Assembly: GCF_000014065.1 (NCBI RefSeq)
Contig: NC_008044.1
Location: 2,565,501 to 2,629,500 of the forward strand
Length of the DNA: 64,000 nt
Reading direction: 5' to 3'
From: Ruegeria sp. TM1040
GTDB taxonomy: Bacteria; Pseudomonadota; Alphaproteobacteria; Rhodobacterales; Rhodobacteraceae
Below are positions 38,666 to 47,400 of the stretch, one piece after another (position 1 is the first letter of the stretch; every line of letters starts with the position of its first letter). The notes beneath the pieces are model-generated. The model was not told the origin of the DNA and searched no databases. It saw only the letters and a list, made by a program, of their open reading frames with translations. The translations under genes and the position numbers were made by a program.

Positions 38666-39018
38666 TTGCAGTCATATTCGAAGTTACCCCCGCAGACGGC
38701 ATGACCGACGCCTACCTCGATCATGCAGCAACGCTGCGGCCCCTGTTTGAGGATATGGAGGGCTTTATCTCAGTGGAGAGATTTCAGAGCCTCACGACGC
38801 CCGGCAAACTCTTGTCGCTGTCCTTCTGGGAAGATGAAGCGGCGCTGGCGCGCTGGCGCAAGATGGAGAAGCACCGGGCCGCGCAGGCAAAAGGACGGAG
38901 CGGCTATTTTGCGGACTACCGGTTGCGCGTGGCAGGTGTGATCCGGGACTACGGCATGATGGAGCGTGAGCAGGCTCCAGAGGACAGCCGCGCCCTGCAT
39001 GATCGACCCGGGACATAA
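38662..39018 (+). CDS. Antibiotic biosynthesis monooxygenase (ABM) domain protein
   Basis: The product of 118 aa begins with GTG at 38662, overlapping the NIPSNAP stop, with AGGAGA upstream. Sequence VIAVIFEVTPADGMTDAYLDHAATLRPLFEDMEGFISVERFQS and LLSLSFWEDEAALARWR is typical of ABM/YgiN-type dimeric barrels, here of the heme-degrading-like or quinol-monooxygenase type. Catalytic details cannot be assigned. Coupled translation with the NIPSNAP protein argues for joint function under the divergent LysR regulator. Confidence 0.85.
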   Translation: MIAVIFEVTPADGMTDAYLDHAATLRPLFEDMEGFISVERFQSLTTPGKLLSLSFWEDEAALARWRKMEKHRAAQAKGRSGYFADYRLRVAGVIRDYGMMEREQAPEDSRALHDRPGT

Positions 39019-39284
39019 AAACGGACAACTGACCGTCGGTCAGGAATGCATCACAGATCCATCAAACTCCCGTTCGGGGCCGCACCACGCTGCGGTCGCT
39101 GCCCTTATGGCGCCGACGTGTCTTCGGCGCGCGCACAGGCGCTTGCGAGGGGGGCACCGGATGCATAGAGCCGCTGGCGCTTGGCAGCGGGCACGCCTAG
39201 AATGCGCAAGCTTCGGGTCGGCATGGGATCAGACACTGTGGCAGAGGAGACAGATCCCATCTGTCTCTCGTCGGAGAACTAAGC

Positions 39285-39872
39285 TTGATCCTGCCCCTTA
39301 TGATTTTTCTGGCTCCGCTCGCCTATAGTCCGGGACCGGGCAATCTCTTTTTCGCCGCAGCTGCCGCCAGACTAGGGCTGCGTGCGACCCTGTTGGCCCT
39401 GGCCGGATATCACATTGCCACCCTCATCATCACCCTTGCGATCGGGATGGGCGGATTTGCTGCTCTCGCGCAACGGCCCATGGCCTTCGAGATCATCAAG
39501 ACCACGGGCGCAGCCTATGTCCTCTGGCTGGCTTGGCGGTTTTTTCGCGCCACTCCGATAGAGGGGGACCAACCGCAATCAACTGTCCGCTTCTCCGACG
39601 GGGTTTGGCTGTTGCTGCTCAACCCCAAGGCTTATGTGATCATCTCGTTGATGTTCTCGCAGTTCCTCTCGCTTGATGCTGGACACAGATGGCACGAGAT
39701 CTGGATCATCAGTCTGGTGTTTACGTTGAACAATCTTCTTGCATTCACAGTTTGGATTCTTGCGGGGACGCAACTGCGGCGCGTCTTTTGCCATTCTGTG
39801 CAAGCGCGAGGGATCAACACCGCCTTTGCATGCCTCTTGGTCGGGATCGCAATATGGATGCTTTTCGGATGA
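39285..39872 (+). CDS. LysE family translocator
   Basis: A membrane protein of 195 aa with about six helices. APLAYSPGPGNLFFAAAAARLG (start) holds the SPGPG motif of LysE/RhtB exporters, and NPKAYVIISLMFSQF is the second family signature. It exports amino acids or similar small molecules; the substrate is unknown. The start is TTG at 39285 with GGAG 8 nt upstream; an ATG at 39300 would remove part of the first helix. It lies 266 bp after the ABM gene and is convergent with ompA-type gene. Confidence 0.9.
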   Translation: MILPLMIFLAPLAYSPGPGNLFFAAAAARLGLRATLLALAGYHIATLIITLAIGMGGFAALAQRPMAFEIIKTTGAAYVLWLAWRFFRATPIEGDQPQSTVRFSDGVWLLLLNPKAYVIISLMFSQFLSLDAGHRWHEIWIISLVFTLNNLLAFTVWILAGTQLRRVFCHSVQARGINTAFACLLVGIAIWMLFG

Positions 39873-39879
39873 TGTGTGC

Positions 39880-40938
39880 TCAGGGGCGCACCAGAACCGC
39901 CTCGACGCGGCGGTTGATTTCGCGCCCCTCCTCGGAAGTGTTGGGCGCCAAGGGAGCCATATATCCGGCCCCCGCCACCTGAATGCGCGCACCGTCGACC
40001 CCGTAGCGCGTGATCAAACGCTCGCGCACGCTTGCGGCCCGGCGTTCAGAAAGCGCGATATTGCCCTGCAGCCCCCCAACCGTATCGGTGTGACCCACGA
40101 GCAAGATGACCGCGCTTTCATGATCGCTCATGAAGGTCGCAAGGTGCTTGAGGCTATCATAAGGCCCCTCGCCCACCTGTGCCGACGCCGTATCGAATTC
40201 GAGATCCAGCAGCGGGACATGGCCCTGCAACTGCAAGACATCCCGAAGGGCGCCGGTGCTCAGGCTTCCACCCTTTTTGATCGCATCAACGAGCAGAGCT
40301 TGTTCCAATCCGTTCTCGGTATTGCTTGCGGCACCCTGTGCGCTGGCATCCGCTTGGATGGTGTCGCGGTCCACAGGCTGCGTGCTGGGGCCCAGTGCGG
40401 GCAGCGTTTGCGGGCGCAAAAGATGCGCCGGGTCATGACGCTCTATGACTTGAACGTATATGGAGCCCCCCAGCCGGGACACCAGAAGCGACACCGCCGT
40501 CCCGGATTGAGGCTCCTGCGCTGAGAGAAACTCGTAGTTTGAAAGGTTGACTGCCATATCCGGTGCAGGGATCACCTCGATCCCAAAGCGAAACCCAAAC
40601 CCGCCGCAGGCCTGCGCCGTGCAGGCATAGACTTCCTCAAATCCTCGCGCGGTGAGCGCGTCCCGGATTGGCGCAAGCACCTCCAATGGGCTGAGGTCCG
40701 CGTCGATCCGCCAACTACGCCGGTGAACCCGCCCCTCAAGGGCTCGGGTGGGAACATCATCGCCGGACACCGGACCAATGGGCAACAGCAAGGTATCAAG
40801 CGGCGTCTCTTGCGTGCGCAACAGCTCCGGTGCGCCGGGCAGAGGGATCTCGACCGTGGCCGCCTGCACCGCACCTCCGAACAACACGACCGCCATGGAC
40901 GCAAAAGACAGCGCAACAAGCGCAGCCTTCAGATCCAT
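39880..40938 (-). CDS. OmpA-family protein with signal peptide
   Basis: A periplasmic or outer-membrane-linked protein of 352 aa. The signal peptide (MDLKAALVALSFASMAVVLFGGAVQAA) is followed by a unique region of about 190 residues with two Cys (YACTAQACGG). The C-terminal OmpA-like domain (about 235-350) carries VGHTDTVGGLQGNIALSERRA and INRRVEA. It binds peptidoglycan. It is last in a minus-strand run cinA-like/GNAT/CMD/ompA, with 20 bp to the CMD gene. Start ATG at 40936-40938, AAGGCTGG upstream. Confidence 0.9.
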   Translation of the reverse strand: MDLKAALVALSFASMAVVLFGGAVQAATVEIPLPGAPELLRTQETPLDTLLLPIGPVSGDDVPTRALEGRVHRRSWRIDADLSPLEVLAPIRDALTARGFEEVYACTAQACGGFGFRFGIEVIPAPDMAVNLSNYEFLSAQEPQSGTAVSLLVSRLGGSIYVQVIERHDPAHLLRPQTLPALGPSTQPVDRDTIQADASAQGAASNTENGLEQALLVDAIKKGGSLSTGALRDVLQLQGHVPLLDLEFDTASAQVGEGPYDSLKHLATFMSDHESAVILLVGHTDTVGGLQGNIALSERRAASVRERLITRYGVDGARIQVAGAGYMAPLAPNTSEEGREINRRVEAVLVRP

Positions 40939-40958
40939 GAGAGAGCCAGCCTTCGTGG

Positions 40959-41531
40959 TCACCGAAACTGCCCGTGGTATTCTGCGTTTGGCATCATGGC
41001 AGTGGCGCTGGCGACACGGTTTGTCATGTTGAAGAAGCCGGTGACATTGGCAATGTCCCAAATGTCACGATCGTTGAAACCGTGGCTGCGCAGCACCTCG
41101 CGGTCCGCCTCTTCGATCTCGGCACTTGCGCGGGTCATCTTGGCTGCGAAGTCCAGCATCACGCGCTGACGCGCATCCAAGGGGGCAACACGATAGTTCA
41201 TCACCAGCATCTCGCCCAATTGCGGATCTCCGGACAATTGTCGCACTGCCGCACCATGGGCTACGAGGCAATAAAAGCACTTGTTGATCGAGGAAACCAC
41301 AACCGCGATCATCTCGCGCTCCAGCTTGGAGAGTTGGCTCTCCCCAAGCATCAGATCATTATACATCGCCGTGAAGGCATTCAGCTTCTCGACGTTAAAG
41401 GCATAAGCCTTGAGCACATTTGGAACCATGCCCAGCTTCTCTTGGCAGATCTCGAAATATTTCTGTGTCTCGTCGGGAAGTGGATCAGCCATGGGCAGGT
41501 CTAGCGCGGTTGGCTCCTTTGGTTTCGTCAT
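40959..41531 (-). CDS. Carboxymuconolactone-decarboxylase/AhpD-like peroxidase-related protein
   Basis: An all-alpha protein of 190 aa of the AhpD/CMD family. The redox motif C-X2-C-x3-H is INKCFYCLVAHG (about residues 84-95), and the helical hairpin includes MLDFAAKMTRASAEI. Members of this peroxidase-related group reduce hydroperoxides or relay thiol electrons. GGAGGG lies 10 nt before ATG 41529-41531; a longer frame is Cys/Arg-rich and not credible. It is 29 bp after the GNAT gene in one operon. Confidence 0.9.
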   Translation of the reverse strand: MTKPKEPTALDLPMADPLPDETQKYFEICQEKLGMVPNVLKAYAFNVEKLNAFTAMYNDLMLGESQLSKLEREMIAVVVSSINKCFYCLVAHGAAVRQLSGDPQLGEMLVMNYRVAPLDARQRVMLDFAAKMTRASAEIEEADREVLRSHGFNDRDIWDIANVTGFFNMTNRVASATAMMPNAEYHGQFR

Positions 41532-41560
41532 TTCAACGCCCTCCTCCGGCGCGTGGTCTT

Positions 41561-42286
41561 CTAGCGTTTGATCCGGTAGTGATAACCGCCAGCCTGCTGC
41601 ATCCCCAGACGGGCATAGAGCGCATTGGCGCCAGCATTGGCACGGGTACACAGGACCGCAAGCTCGGTTGCGCCTTGCTCGGCAGCCCAATAGGCGGCTT
41701 GCCGCATCATCCAAACGCCCATGCCCTTGCGCCGTTGATGCGGCAGGATCTCAAGCGCATGCAGCATGGCAATACCTTCATGCATCCCGACAAAGGCTGC
41801 CCCTGCAGGTTTATCGTCCCAACGCCCCAAGATCGAAGTCTTGGGACGAGTTGCCCGCTCCATGATGGCCAGACGTTCAGGTCCAATGCCACCAGTGGCC
41901 CAGATTTCTCGCTGGATGGCCAAGGGCTCCCACAGGCAAAACGTCGTCACCCGCGGGATTTCGACATCCGTCAACATTGACGGTGCGACCGTCCAGAGGG
42001 CGACCGGGTCCATCACCGCATAGCCCAAGCGTTCCAACTGACCGTCGAGCGCGTCTTGCCCATCGCGGATCATAAACAGGCGCGGCTGGTCGAAGTCCTG
42101 CATTGCCGCTTCGGCTTGGGCGATCTGGGCGTCACTCACCAAGGCGTCGCAGGTTGCGGCACTCACACGGCTCCCTCCGCCTGCACCGACGCGCAAAGTG
42201 ATATCGCCTAGCTTTTCGCATCGCAGACAAGGCCATGTGGCCTCTACCACATCATAATATTTGGGATCGGTCTGCGCCTCTGTCAC
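41561..42286 (-). CDS. GNAT family N-acetyltransferase
   Basis: The product (241 aa) starts at GTG 42286, overlapping the cinA-like stop (GTGA). The first 125 residues form a degenerate domain, and the second half has the acetyl-CoA motif RRKGMGVWMMRQAAYWA (residues about 187-203; R-x-x-G-x-G/A) and ALYARLGM. An acyl acceptor cannot be named. Operon position between a molybdopterin-binding-fold protein and a redox protein gives no clear hint. Confidence 0.88.
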   Translation of the reverse strand: MTEAQTDPKYYDVVEATWPCLRCEKLGDITLRVGAGGGSRVSAATCDALVSDAQIAQAEAAMQDFDQPRLFMIRDGQDALDGQLERLGYAVMDPVALWTVAPSMLTDVEIPRVTTFCLWEPLAIQREIWATGGIGPERLAIMERATRPKTSILGRWDDKPAGAAFVGMHEGIAMLHALEILPHQRRKGMGVWMMRQAAYWAAEQGATELAVLCTRANAGANALYARLGMQQAGGYHYRIKR

Positions 42287-43005
42287 ACGCCGAGATCCCG
42301 TGCAAGCTCTGTGATTGCGGCGTCCACACGCGCGCCTTCTGTTCCGCGCACAACGACATTGGCGCCAAAAGCACCGTTGACCTGAAACGGGTAGCAGCCA
42401 ATCGAGAGGTCGCCAAATTTTTCTGCCAGCGCCGACAAGGTCGCGGCAATCTCGCCCTCCCCGCGCTCCACACGCAAGGTTTGACTCAGGAGGGGCTTAC
42501 CCCCAGCCAGAGTGGCCAGAACGGTTTCCACCATTGCCTGAAACACCGCCGGCACCCCCGCCATAACGTGAACATTGCCCAAGGTAAAACCGGGCGCGCG
42601 CGATACGGGATTGTCAATCAACGCGGCCCCATCGGGTATGCGGGCCATGCGCAAACGCGCCTCGTTCAGCTCTGCGCCTGTCTTGGCGTAATGCTCTTCG
42701 AGGATCGCGCGGGCATCGGCGCGCACATCAATCGCGGCCCCAAAAGCCTCGGCAATGCAATCTGCGGTGATGTCATCATGCGTGGGGCCAATCCCGCCAG
42801 AGGTAAACACATGGTCATAGGCCCCTGACAGCGCTTTGACGGCAGTAACGATTGCAGCCGCGTCGTCGCTCACCACGCGGACTTCCTTTAGGTCAACGCC
42901 GTGTTTGGCCAATTCGCCAGCGAGATAGTACATATTTGCATCGCGTGTGCGCCCAGACAGTATTTCATCCCCGATCACAAGCATCGCGGCGGTGGGGTTG
43001 GGCAT
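42283..43005 (-). CDS. CinA-like competence/damage-inducible protein (MoaB/Mog domain only)
   Basis: The 240-aa protein has a molybdopterin-binding (MoCF) fold: LVIGDEILSGRTRDANMYYLA and FTSGGIGPTHDDIT (about 66-79). It lacks the C-terminal NMN-deamidase domain of full CinA. In full-length CinA this N-terminal domain has ADP-ribose pyrophosphatase activity; whether the short form does is not known to me. AGGAGA lies before ATG 43003-43005. First gene in the operon leading to ompA, divergent from sfsA. Confidence 0.88.
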   Translation of the reverse strand: MPNPTAAMLVIGDEILSGRTRDANMYYLAGELAKHGVDLKEVRVVSDDAAAIVTAVKALSGAYDHVFTSGGIGPTHDDITADCIAEAFGAAIDVRADARAILEEHYAKTGAELNEARLRMARIPDGAALIDNPVSRAPGFTLGNVHVMAGVPAVFQAMVETVLATLAGGKPLLSQTLRVERGEGEIAATLSALAEKFGDLSIGCYPFQVNGAFGANVVVRGTEGARVDAAITELARDLGV

Positions 43006-43125
43006 GGCTCGTCTCCTGTGAGTTTTGCGGCGTCCACCAAGAGGATAGCCGCCCCGACAGTCGGTGCAAGCGGATTGGGCCTCTGACGCTTTGACAGCGC
43101 GCGGAATATGGCCCATCACCACGGC

Positions 43126-43824
43126 ATGAGATTTCCGACCCCCTTGATCCCCGCGACCTTGATCAAACGCTACAAACGCTTTTTGGCGGATTGCCGGCTT
43201 GAGGACGGCCGCGAGATCACGGCCCATTGCGCCAATCCAGGCTCGATGATGGGCTTGGCCGAGCCGGGCATGCGGGTCTGGCTGGAACCCAACGACGACC
43301 CGAAGAAAAAGCTCAAATACGGCTGGCGGCTGGTGGAGCATACGAATGGCCATTTCACCGGTGTCGATACATCTGTTCCAAATCGTGCGCTCAAAGCCGC
43401 GCTGGAGGCGCACGAAATTGCAGAATTCGCCGCCTACTCCGAGGTTCAGGCCGAGGTGAAGTACGGGCAGAACAGCCGGATCGACTTTTTGCTGACGGAT
43501 GCGAAGCTGCCGCGGTGCTATGTCGAGGTCAAAAGCGTGACACTGTCACGCCAGCCGGGCCTTGCGGAGTTTCCCGATAGCGTCACCGCGCGGGGGACCA
43601 AACACCTTCGCGAACTAGCAGCTATGGCGGAAGCCGGCCACAGGGCCGTGATGCTCTATCTCGTTCAGCGTACGGATTGCGACCGCTTTGCTCTCGCCGC
43701 TGATATAGACCCAGCCTACGCTGCCGAGTTCGAAACCGCCCACGCCAAAGGCGTTGAGCGGCTGGTGATCGGCACCACCATCACGCCAGAGGGCGTAAAA
43801 ATAGGCGATATCCTCCCGAGCTAA
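43126..43824 (+). CDS. sfsA: DNA/RNA nuclease SfsA family
   Basis: Protein of 232 aa. It starts MRFPTPLIPATLIKRYKRFLAD, an OB-like N-terminal domain, followed by a PD-(D/E)XK-type nuclease core with AHCANPGSMMGL and KYGQNSRIDFLLTD and YVEVKSVTLS, whose D and E-x-K are the expected active-site residues. E. coli SfsA was named for sugar-fermentation stimulation. The ATG at 43126 is preferred because relatives begin with the RF-x-TPL motif; another ATG lies 18 bp upstream. Confidence 0.93.
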   Translation: MRFPTPLIPATLIKRYKRFLADCRLEDGREITAHCANPGSMMGLAEPGMRVWLEPNDDPKKKLKYGWRLVEHTNGHFTGVDTSVPNRALKAALEAHEIAEFAAYSEVQAEVKYGQNSRIDFLLTDAKLPRCYVEVKSVTLSRQPGLAEFPDSVTARGTKHLRELAAMAEAGHRAVMLYLVQRTDCDRFALAADIDPAYAAEFETAHAKGVERLVIGTTITPEGVKIGDILPS

Positions 43825-43834
43825 CCCCAAAAAG

Positions 43835-43948
43835 ACGCCTCTGTCGCGGAGCCGCGCGCAGCCCTCGACCAGAGGCGTTTCGCCCAAGATCCGAGCAAAA
43901 CCACCGCATTTCGGTCCTCGGGGCAGCGAAAGAGGCACCGCTGCCTCT
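43835..43948. repeat. Hairpins between sfsA and map
   Basis: ACGCCTCTG (43835-43843) pairs with CAGAGGCGT (43870-43878), followed by TT; a smaller stem AGAGGCA (43931-43937) / TGCCTCT (43942-43948) follows. The core GCCTCT/AGAGGC is common to both. The first could terminate sfsA. Confidence 0.45.
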
Positions 43949-44007
43949 GGCTCTTTGGCGATGAAACCCCTAAATAGCAGTCAAACAAACGTGATGGAGC
44001 ACGCCCA

Positions 44008-44823
44008 ATGAGATCCAAGACCGGCCGCACCACCAAAGACGGCATCCGCATCTATGAGCAAGCCGACTTTGCTGGCATGCACAAGGCAGGTGCGCTTGCG
44101 GCCAAGATTTTGGACGACATCGCGGCGCATGTGTTTCCGAGCCAGACCACAGGCGAGATCGACCGGATCATCACCCAGATGGTCGAGGATGCCGGCGCGA
44201 CCTCGGCCACCATCGGCTACAAAGGTTACCAGCACGCAAGCTGCATTTCGATCAACCACGTGGTGTGCCACGGCATTCCCGGGGACAAAAAGCTCAAGGA
44301 CGGGGACATCCTCAATATCGACGTCACGGTGATCGTCGATGGCTGGTTTGGGGATACCAGCCGCATGTATGTGGCAGGCAAGCTGCCCCGCAAGGCGGAA
44401 CGCCTGATCCAGATTACCCATGATGCCCTGATGAAGGGGATCGAAGTGGTCAAGCCCGGCAATACCTTCGGTGACATCGGTCACGCGATCCAGTCCTATG
44501 CGGAGAGCCAGCGCGTGAGCGTGGTGCGCGATTTCTGCGGTCACGGCCTAGGTCAGGTCTTTCACGCCCCGCCAAACGTACTGCACTACGGCCGCCCGGG
44601 TACTGGGCCGGTGCTCGAAGAGGGCATGTTCTTCACCATCGAACCGATGCTGAACCTTGGCCGGGCCGAAACCAAGGTCTTGGCCGACGACTGGACGGCT
44701 GTGACACGCGATAAATCGCTGTCGGCACAGTTTGAACATTCTGTTGGCGTGACATCTGACGGGGTGGACATATTCACGCTCTCGCCCGCAGGCCGGTTTC
44801 ACCCGACGTACGACAAAGACTGA
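44008..44823 (+). CDS. map: Type I methionine aminopeptidase
   Basis: Removes the initiator Met from nascent proteins, 271 aa. Two-metal pita-bread fold: metal ligands D and D in LNIDVTVIVDGWFGDTSRM, H in CGHGLGQVFHAPP, E in FTIEPML and E in QFEHSVGVT; catalytic H in YQHASCISINHVVCHG. N-terminal start RTTKDGIRIYEQADF is usual for the family. Ends with a terminator at 44903 after a dispersed repeat. Confidence 0.97.
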   Translation: MRSKTGRTTKDGIRIYEQADFAGMHKAGALAAKILDDIAAHVFPSQTTGEIDRIITQMVEDAGATSATIGYKGYQHASCISINHVVCHGIPGDKKLKDGDILNIDVTVIVDGWFGDTSRMYVAGKLPRKAERLIQITHDALMKGIEVVKPGNTFGDIGHAIQSYAESQRVSVVRDFCGHGLGQVFHAPPNVLHYGRPGTGPVLEEGMFFTIEPMLNLGRAETKVLADDWTAVTRDKSLSAQFEHSVGVTSDGVDIFTLSPAGRFHPTYDKD

Positions 44824-44837
44824 CCCTGACGGGGCAA

Positions 44838-44899
44838 GGGGCGCTGCCCCTCTGGCCCTTACGGGCCATTCACCCCGGGATACTTGAGGTTAGAAGAAA
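44838..44899. repeat. Dispersed intergenic repeat, copy 2
   Basis: Hairpin GGGGC-GCT-GCCCC (44838-44850) plus a second one GGCCC/GGGCC (44854-44867) is followed by CCCCGGGATACTTG and a purine-rich AGAAGAAAG tail. It has the same order of parts as 9991-10038. Confidence 0.5.
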
Positions 44900-44902
44900 G
44901 CC

Positions 44903-44930
44903 AAGCCTGCACCCCAGTGCAGGCTTTTTT
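44903..44930 (+). terminator. Intrinsic terminator of map
   Basis: Perfect 10-bp stem AAGCCTGCAC (44903-44912) / GTGCAGGCTT (44917-44926), tetraloop CCCA, then T4 continuing the T-run to 44930. Confidence 0.95.
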
Positions 44931-44977
44931 GTTGGCCTGTGTGGTGATGCAGCGCTGCAAGGCGGCGGGTGTGACCT

Positions 44978-45535
44978 CTACGTACCCTGCGACCAGAGAA
45001 ACGTCACGTGCGTGTCGCCGTATTTGCGCTGATCGTCCAAATCGAATCCCTGAGGTGGGGTCATGGGGGCGCTCTCTTCCCAGACGACAAGCGCGCCGGG
45101 TGCAATCCAGCCGCCGTCCCGCAGCGCGTCGAGCGCCTTGTGCCCAAGCGATTTTCCGTATGGCGGATCCAGAAAGACGAGATCGTGACCCTCGGCTGGA
45201 TTTTGTCCGAGTTTTAGCGCGGAGCGGCGCAGGATTTGGCAGCTTTCGCCAGCGCGACACAGGTCAATGTTTTTGCGGATCAACCCCTGCGCCACCCGAC
45301 CATCATCGACAAATGCGACGCTCTCGGCCCCGCGCGACAAGGCTTCGAGGCCGAGCGCGCCCGTCCCGGCAAAGACGTCCAGCACCCGCGCGCCCGAGAC
45401 ATCCATCTTGTGCGCCAGGACATTAAACAGGCTTTCGCGGACCCGGTCGGTGGTCGGGCGCAAATGCGCGCCCGCATCGCCCTTGCCCACGGAGGCGAGG
45501 GCGCGGCCCCGAAACGCGCCGGCAATGATCCTCAT
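44978..45535 (-). CDS. rsmD: 16S rRNA (guanine(966)-N2)-methyltransferase
   Basis: A 185-aa SAM-dependent methyltransferase. It starts MRIIAGAFRGRAL, as RsmD does; RPTTDRVRESLFNVL follows; SAM-binding motif VLDVFAGTGALGLEALSRG lies at 51-69 and the catalytic FLDPPYG near 120-126. It methylates 16S rRNA during 30S assembly. The ATG overlaps the stop of the reductase gene upstream (ATGA), so both are on one transcript. Confidence 0.95.
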   Translation of the reverse strand: MRIIAGAFRGRALASVGKGDAGAHLRPTTDRVRESLFNVLAHKMDVSGARVLDVFAGTGALGLEALSRGAESVAFVDDGRVAQGLIRKNIDLCRAGESCQILRRSALKLGQNPAEGHDLVFLDPPYGKSLGHKALDALRDGGWIAPGALVVWEESAPMTPPQGFDLDDQRKYGDTHVTFLWSQGT

Positions 45536-46743
45536 GCCTTGAGGAGCGGCTTCAGATCCGCTTCGGGATCGACCACAATCGCCTTGTCCGCCGTTTTTCC
45601 GGCTTCGATCAAGCGTTTTGCTACCATGTAAGCGCGTGGATCATTCATCGCATCCACAGCCACCAGTTGATCCCCGGTGTAATACCAGAAGGACATGGAG
45701 CCATCTGCGCCCTGACGCGTCACAACATTGTCATAGCCTGAATTCAGACCCGCAATTTGCAGTTTCACATCGTATTGATCCGACCAGAACCAGGGCGTAG
45801 CCACATAGGCTTTTTCTGCCCCTAGGAGATTTTCCGCCACCACTTCGGCCTGATCAATTGCGTTTGGCACGCTTTCCAAGCGGATTCGCTGGCCCTTATA
45901 CGGAAAGGATGCGCAATCGCCTGCGGCCCAGATTGCCGGATCCGAGGTGCGGCCCAGCTCATCCGTGCGAATGCCGTTTTCGATCTCGAGCCCCGCGTCT
46001 GCGGCCAGTTCAGAGGCTGGGGTGATCCCGACACCAACGACCACAAAATCCACATCGAGACGGGTGCCATCCGCCAGCACCGCGCAGGTCACCTTGCCTG
46101 CGTCTCCCTCCAGATGCGACAGGCCCACGCCCTCGCGGATGTCTACACCTTGCGCGCTGTGCAGCGCGCGGAAGTAATCGGAAGTCTCTGGCGCGGCGAC
46201 TCGTTGCAAAATGCGGTCCGCCATTTCAACCAACGTGACTGATACACCCCGTTTGGCGCAGACCGCGGCCGCCTCGAGGCCGATATAACCGCCGCCGACA
46301 ATCAATGCGCGCGCGCCATCCGTAACCGCGGGGGCCATCGCGTCTACATCCTTAAGGTCGCGCACAACATGCACACCGCCCAAATCGCCACCGATGGCAG
46401 CAGGCAGGTGACGTGGGTGCGACCCAGTCGTGAGCACAAGCTGATCATAGGACAGCGTTTCGTCGCCGATCTGCAAAGTCTTTGCAGCCGCGTCGATCGC
46501 ATCCACCTTGGTACCAAGACGCAGGGTGATGTTGTTCTCGGCATAAAAACTCTCGGGCCGCAGAAACAGGCGCTCAAGTTCCATTTCACCCAGCAAATAG
46601 GCCTTGGACAGCGGAGGGCGTTGATACGGGAGCACCTTCTCGGCACCGATCAGGGTGATCTCACCGTCAAATCCGCATTTGCGCAGCTTGGCAACCAGGG
46701 AGGACCCTGCCTGACCTGCGCCAATCACAGCGATATGAGTCAT
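45532..46743 (-). CDS. FAD-dependent NAD(P)H:ferredoxin reductase (rhodocoxin reductase-like)
   Basis: A flavoprotein (403 aa). FAD motif IAVIGAGQAGSSLVAKLR (4-21), PYQRPPLSKAYL (39-50), NAD motif LIVGGGYIGLEAAAVCAKRGV, and IWAAGDCASF for the FAD second site match putidaredoxin/rhodocoxin reductases (BphA4-like). It supplies electrons to a [2Fe-2S] ferredoxin and then to a P450 or oxygenase; no such partner is in the window. Start ATG at 46741-46743 with AGGAGA 11 nt upstream. It overlaps rsmD. Confidence 0.93.
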   Translation of the reverse strand: MTHIAVIGAGQAGSSLVAKLRKCGFDGEITLIGAEKVLPYQRPPLSKAYLLGEMELERLFLRPESFYAENNITLRLGTKVDAIDAAAKTLQIGDETLSYDQLVLTTGSHPRHLPAAIGGDLGGVHVVRDLKDVDAMAPAVTDGARALIVGGGYIGLEAAAVCAKRGVSVTLVEMADRILQRVAAPETSDYFRALHSAQGVDIREGVGLSHLEGDAGKVTCAVLADGTRLDVDFVVVGVGITPASELAADAGLEIENGIRTDELGRTSDPAIWAAGDCASFPYKGQRIRLESVPNAIDQAEVVAENLLGAEKAYVATPWFWSDQYDVKLQIAGLNSGYDNVVTRQGADGSMSFWYYTGDQLVAVDAMNDPRAYMVAKRLIEAGKTADKAIVVDPEADLKPLLKA

Positions 46744-46865
46744 CTGGGCTCTTGTCTCCTGATGCAGTTGATATACCGTTCGAGCGAACCCTACATGGAG
46801 GGCGCGCCGGGATGCAATTGCACAAAATCGCCAGGGCGCCCCAGAGAGCATAAAGGATCGACCAC

Positions 46866-47351
46866 ATGATATCTGTTGGAGACAAACTCCCCGAGGCCAC
46901 CTTGACCCGACTGGGCGCCGAAGGCCCCGAAGCGGTTGCGATCCAAGACCTCGCCAAGGGGCGCAAGCTGGCCATTTTCGCTGTGCCGGGCGCCTTTACT
47001 CCCACTTGCCACTCTGCGCATGTGCCGAGTTTCATTCGTACCAAGGACCAGTTTGCGGCCAAAGGCGTTGACGAAATCATCTGTATCTCAGGCAACGATC
47101 CCTTCGTCATGAAAGCCTGGGGCGAGGCCACCGGGGCAACCGAGGCGGGAATCACCATGCTGGCAGATGCGGAGTGCAGCTTTACCGATGCAATCGGGAT
47201 GCGTTTTGACGCGCCACCAGCCGGGCTCATCGGGCGTTCCAAACGCTACGCAATGATCGTCGAGGATGGTGAGGTAAAAATCCTGCACCTCGAAGAAAGT
47301 CCGGGAACATGTGAAGTGTCTGCTGGTGAAGGGCTGCTGGATGCGTTGTAA
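46866..47351 (+). CDS. Peroxiredoxin (Prx5-type)
   Basis: Thiol peroxidase of 161 aa. The peroxidatic Cys48 is in PGAFTPTCHSAHVPSF, and VDEIICISGNDPFVMKAWG is the typical Prx5/AhpC-TSA continuation. A second Cys (near 81) and Cys at about 152 (PGTCEVSAGEGLL) could act as resolving Cys. It reduces hydrogen peroxide and alkyl hydroperoxides in the cytoplasm. Divergent from the ferredoxin reductase. Confidence 0.95.
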   Translation: MISVGDKLPEATLTRLGAEGPEAVAIQDLAKGRKLAIFAVPGAFTPTCHSAHVPSFIRTKDQFAAKGVDEIICISGNDPFVMKAWGEATGATEAGITMLADAECSFTDAIGMRFDAPPAGLIGRSKRYAMIVEDGEVKILHLEESPGTCEVSAGEGLLDAL

Positions 47352-47400
47352 TCGGGTCAGTTCGAACCGCCCGTATTGCTAAGGCTTTGTACAAAGACGA

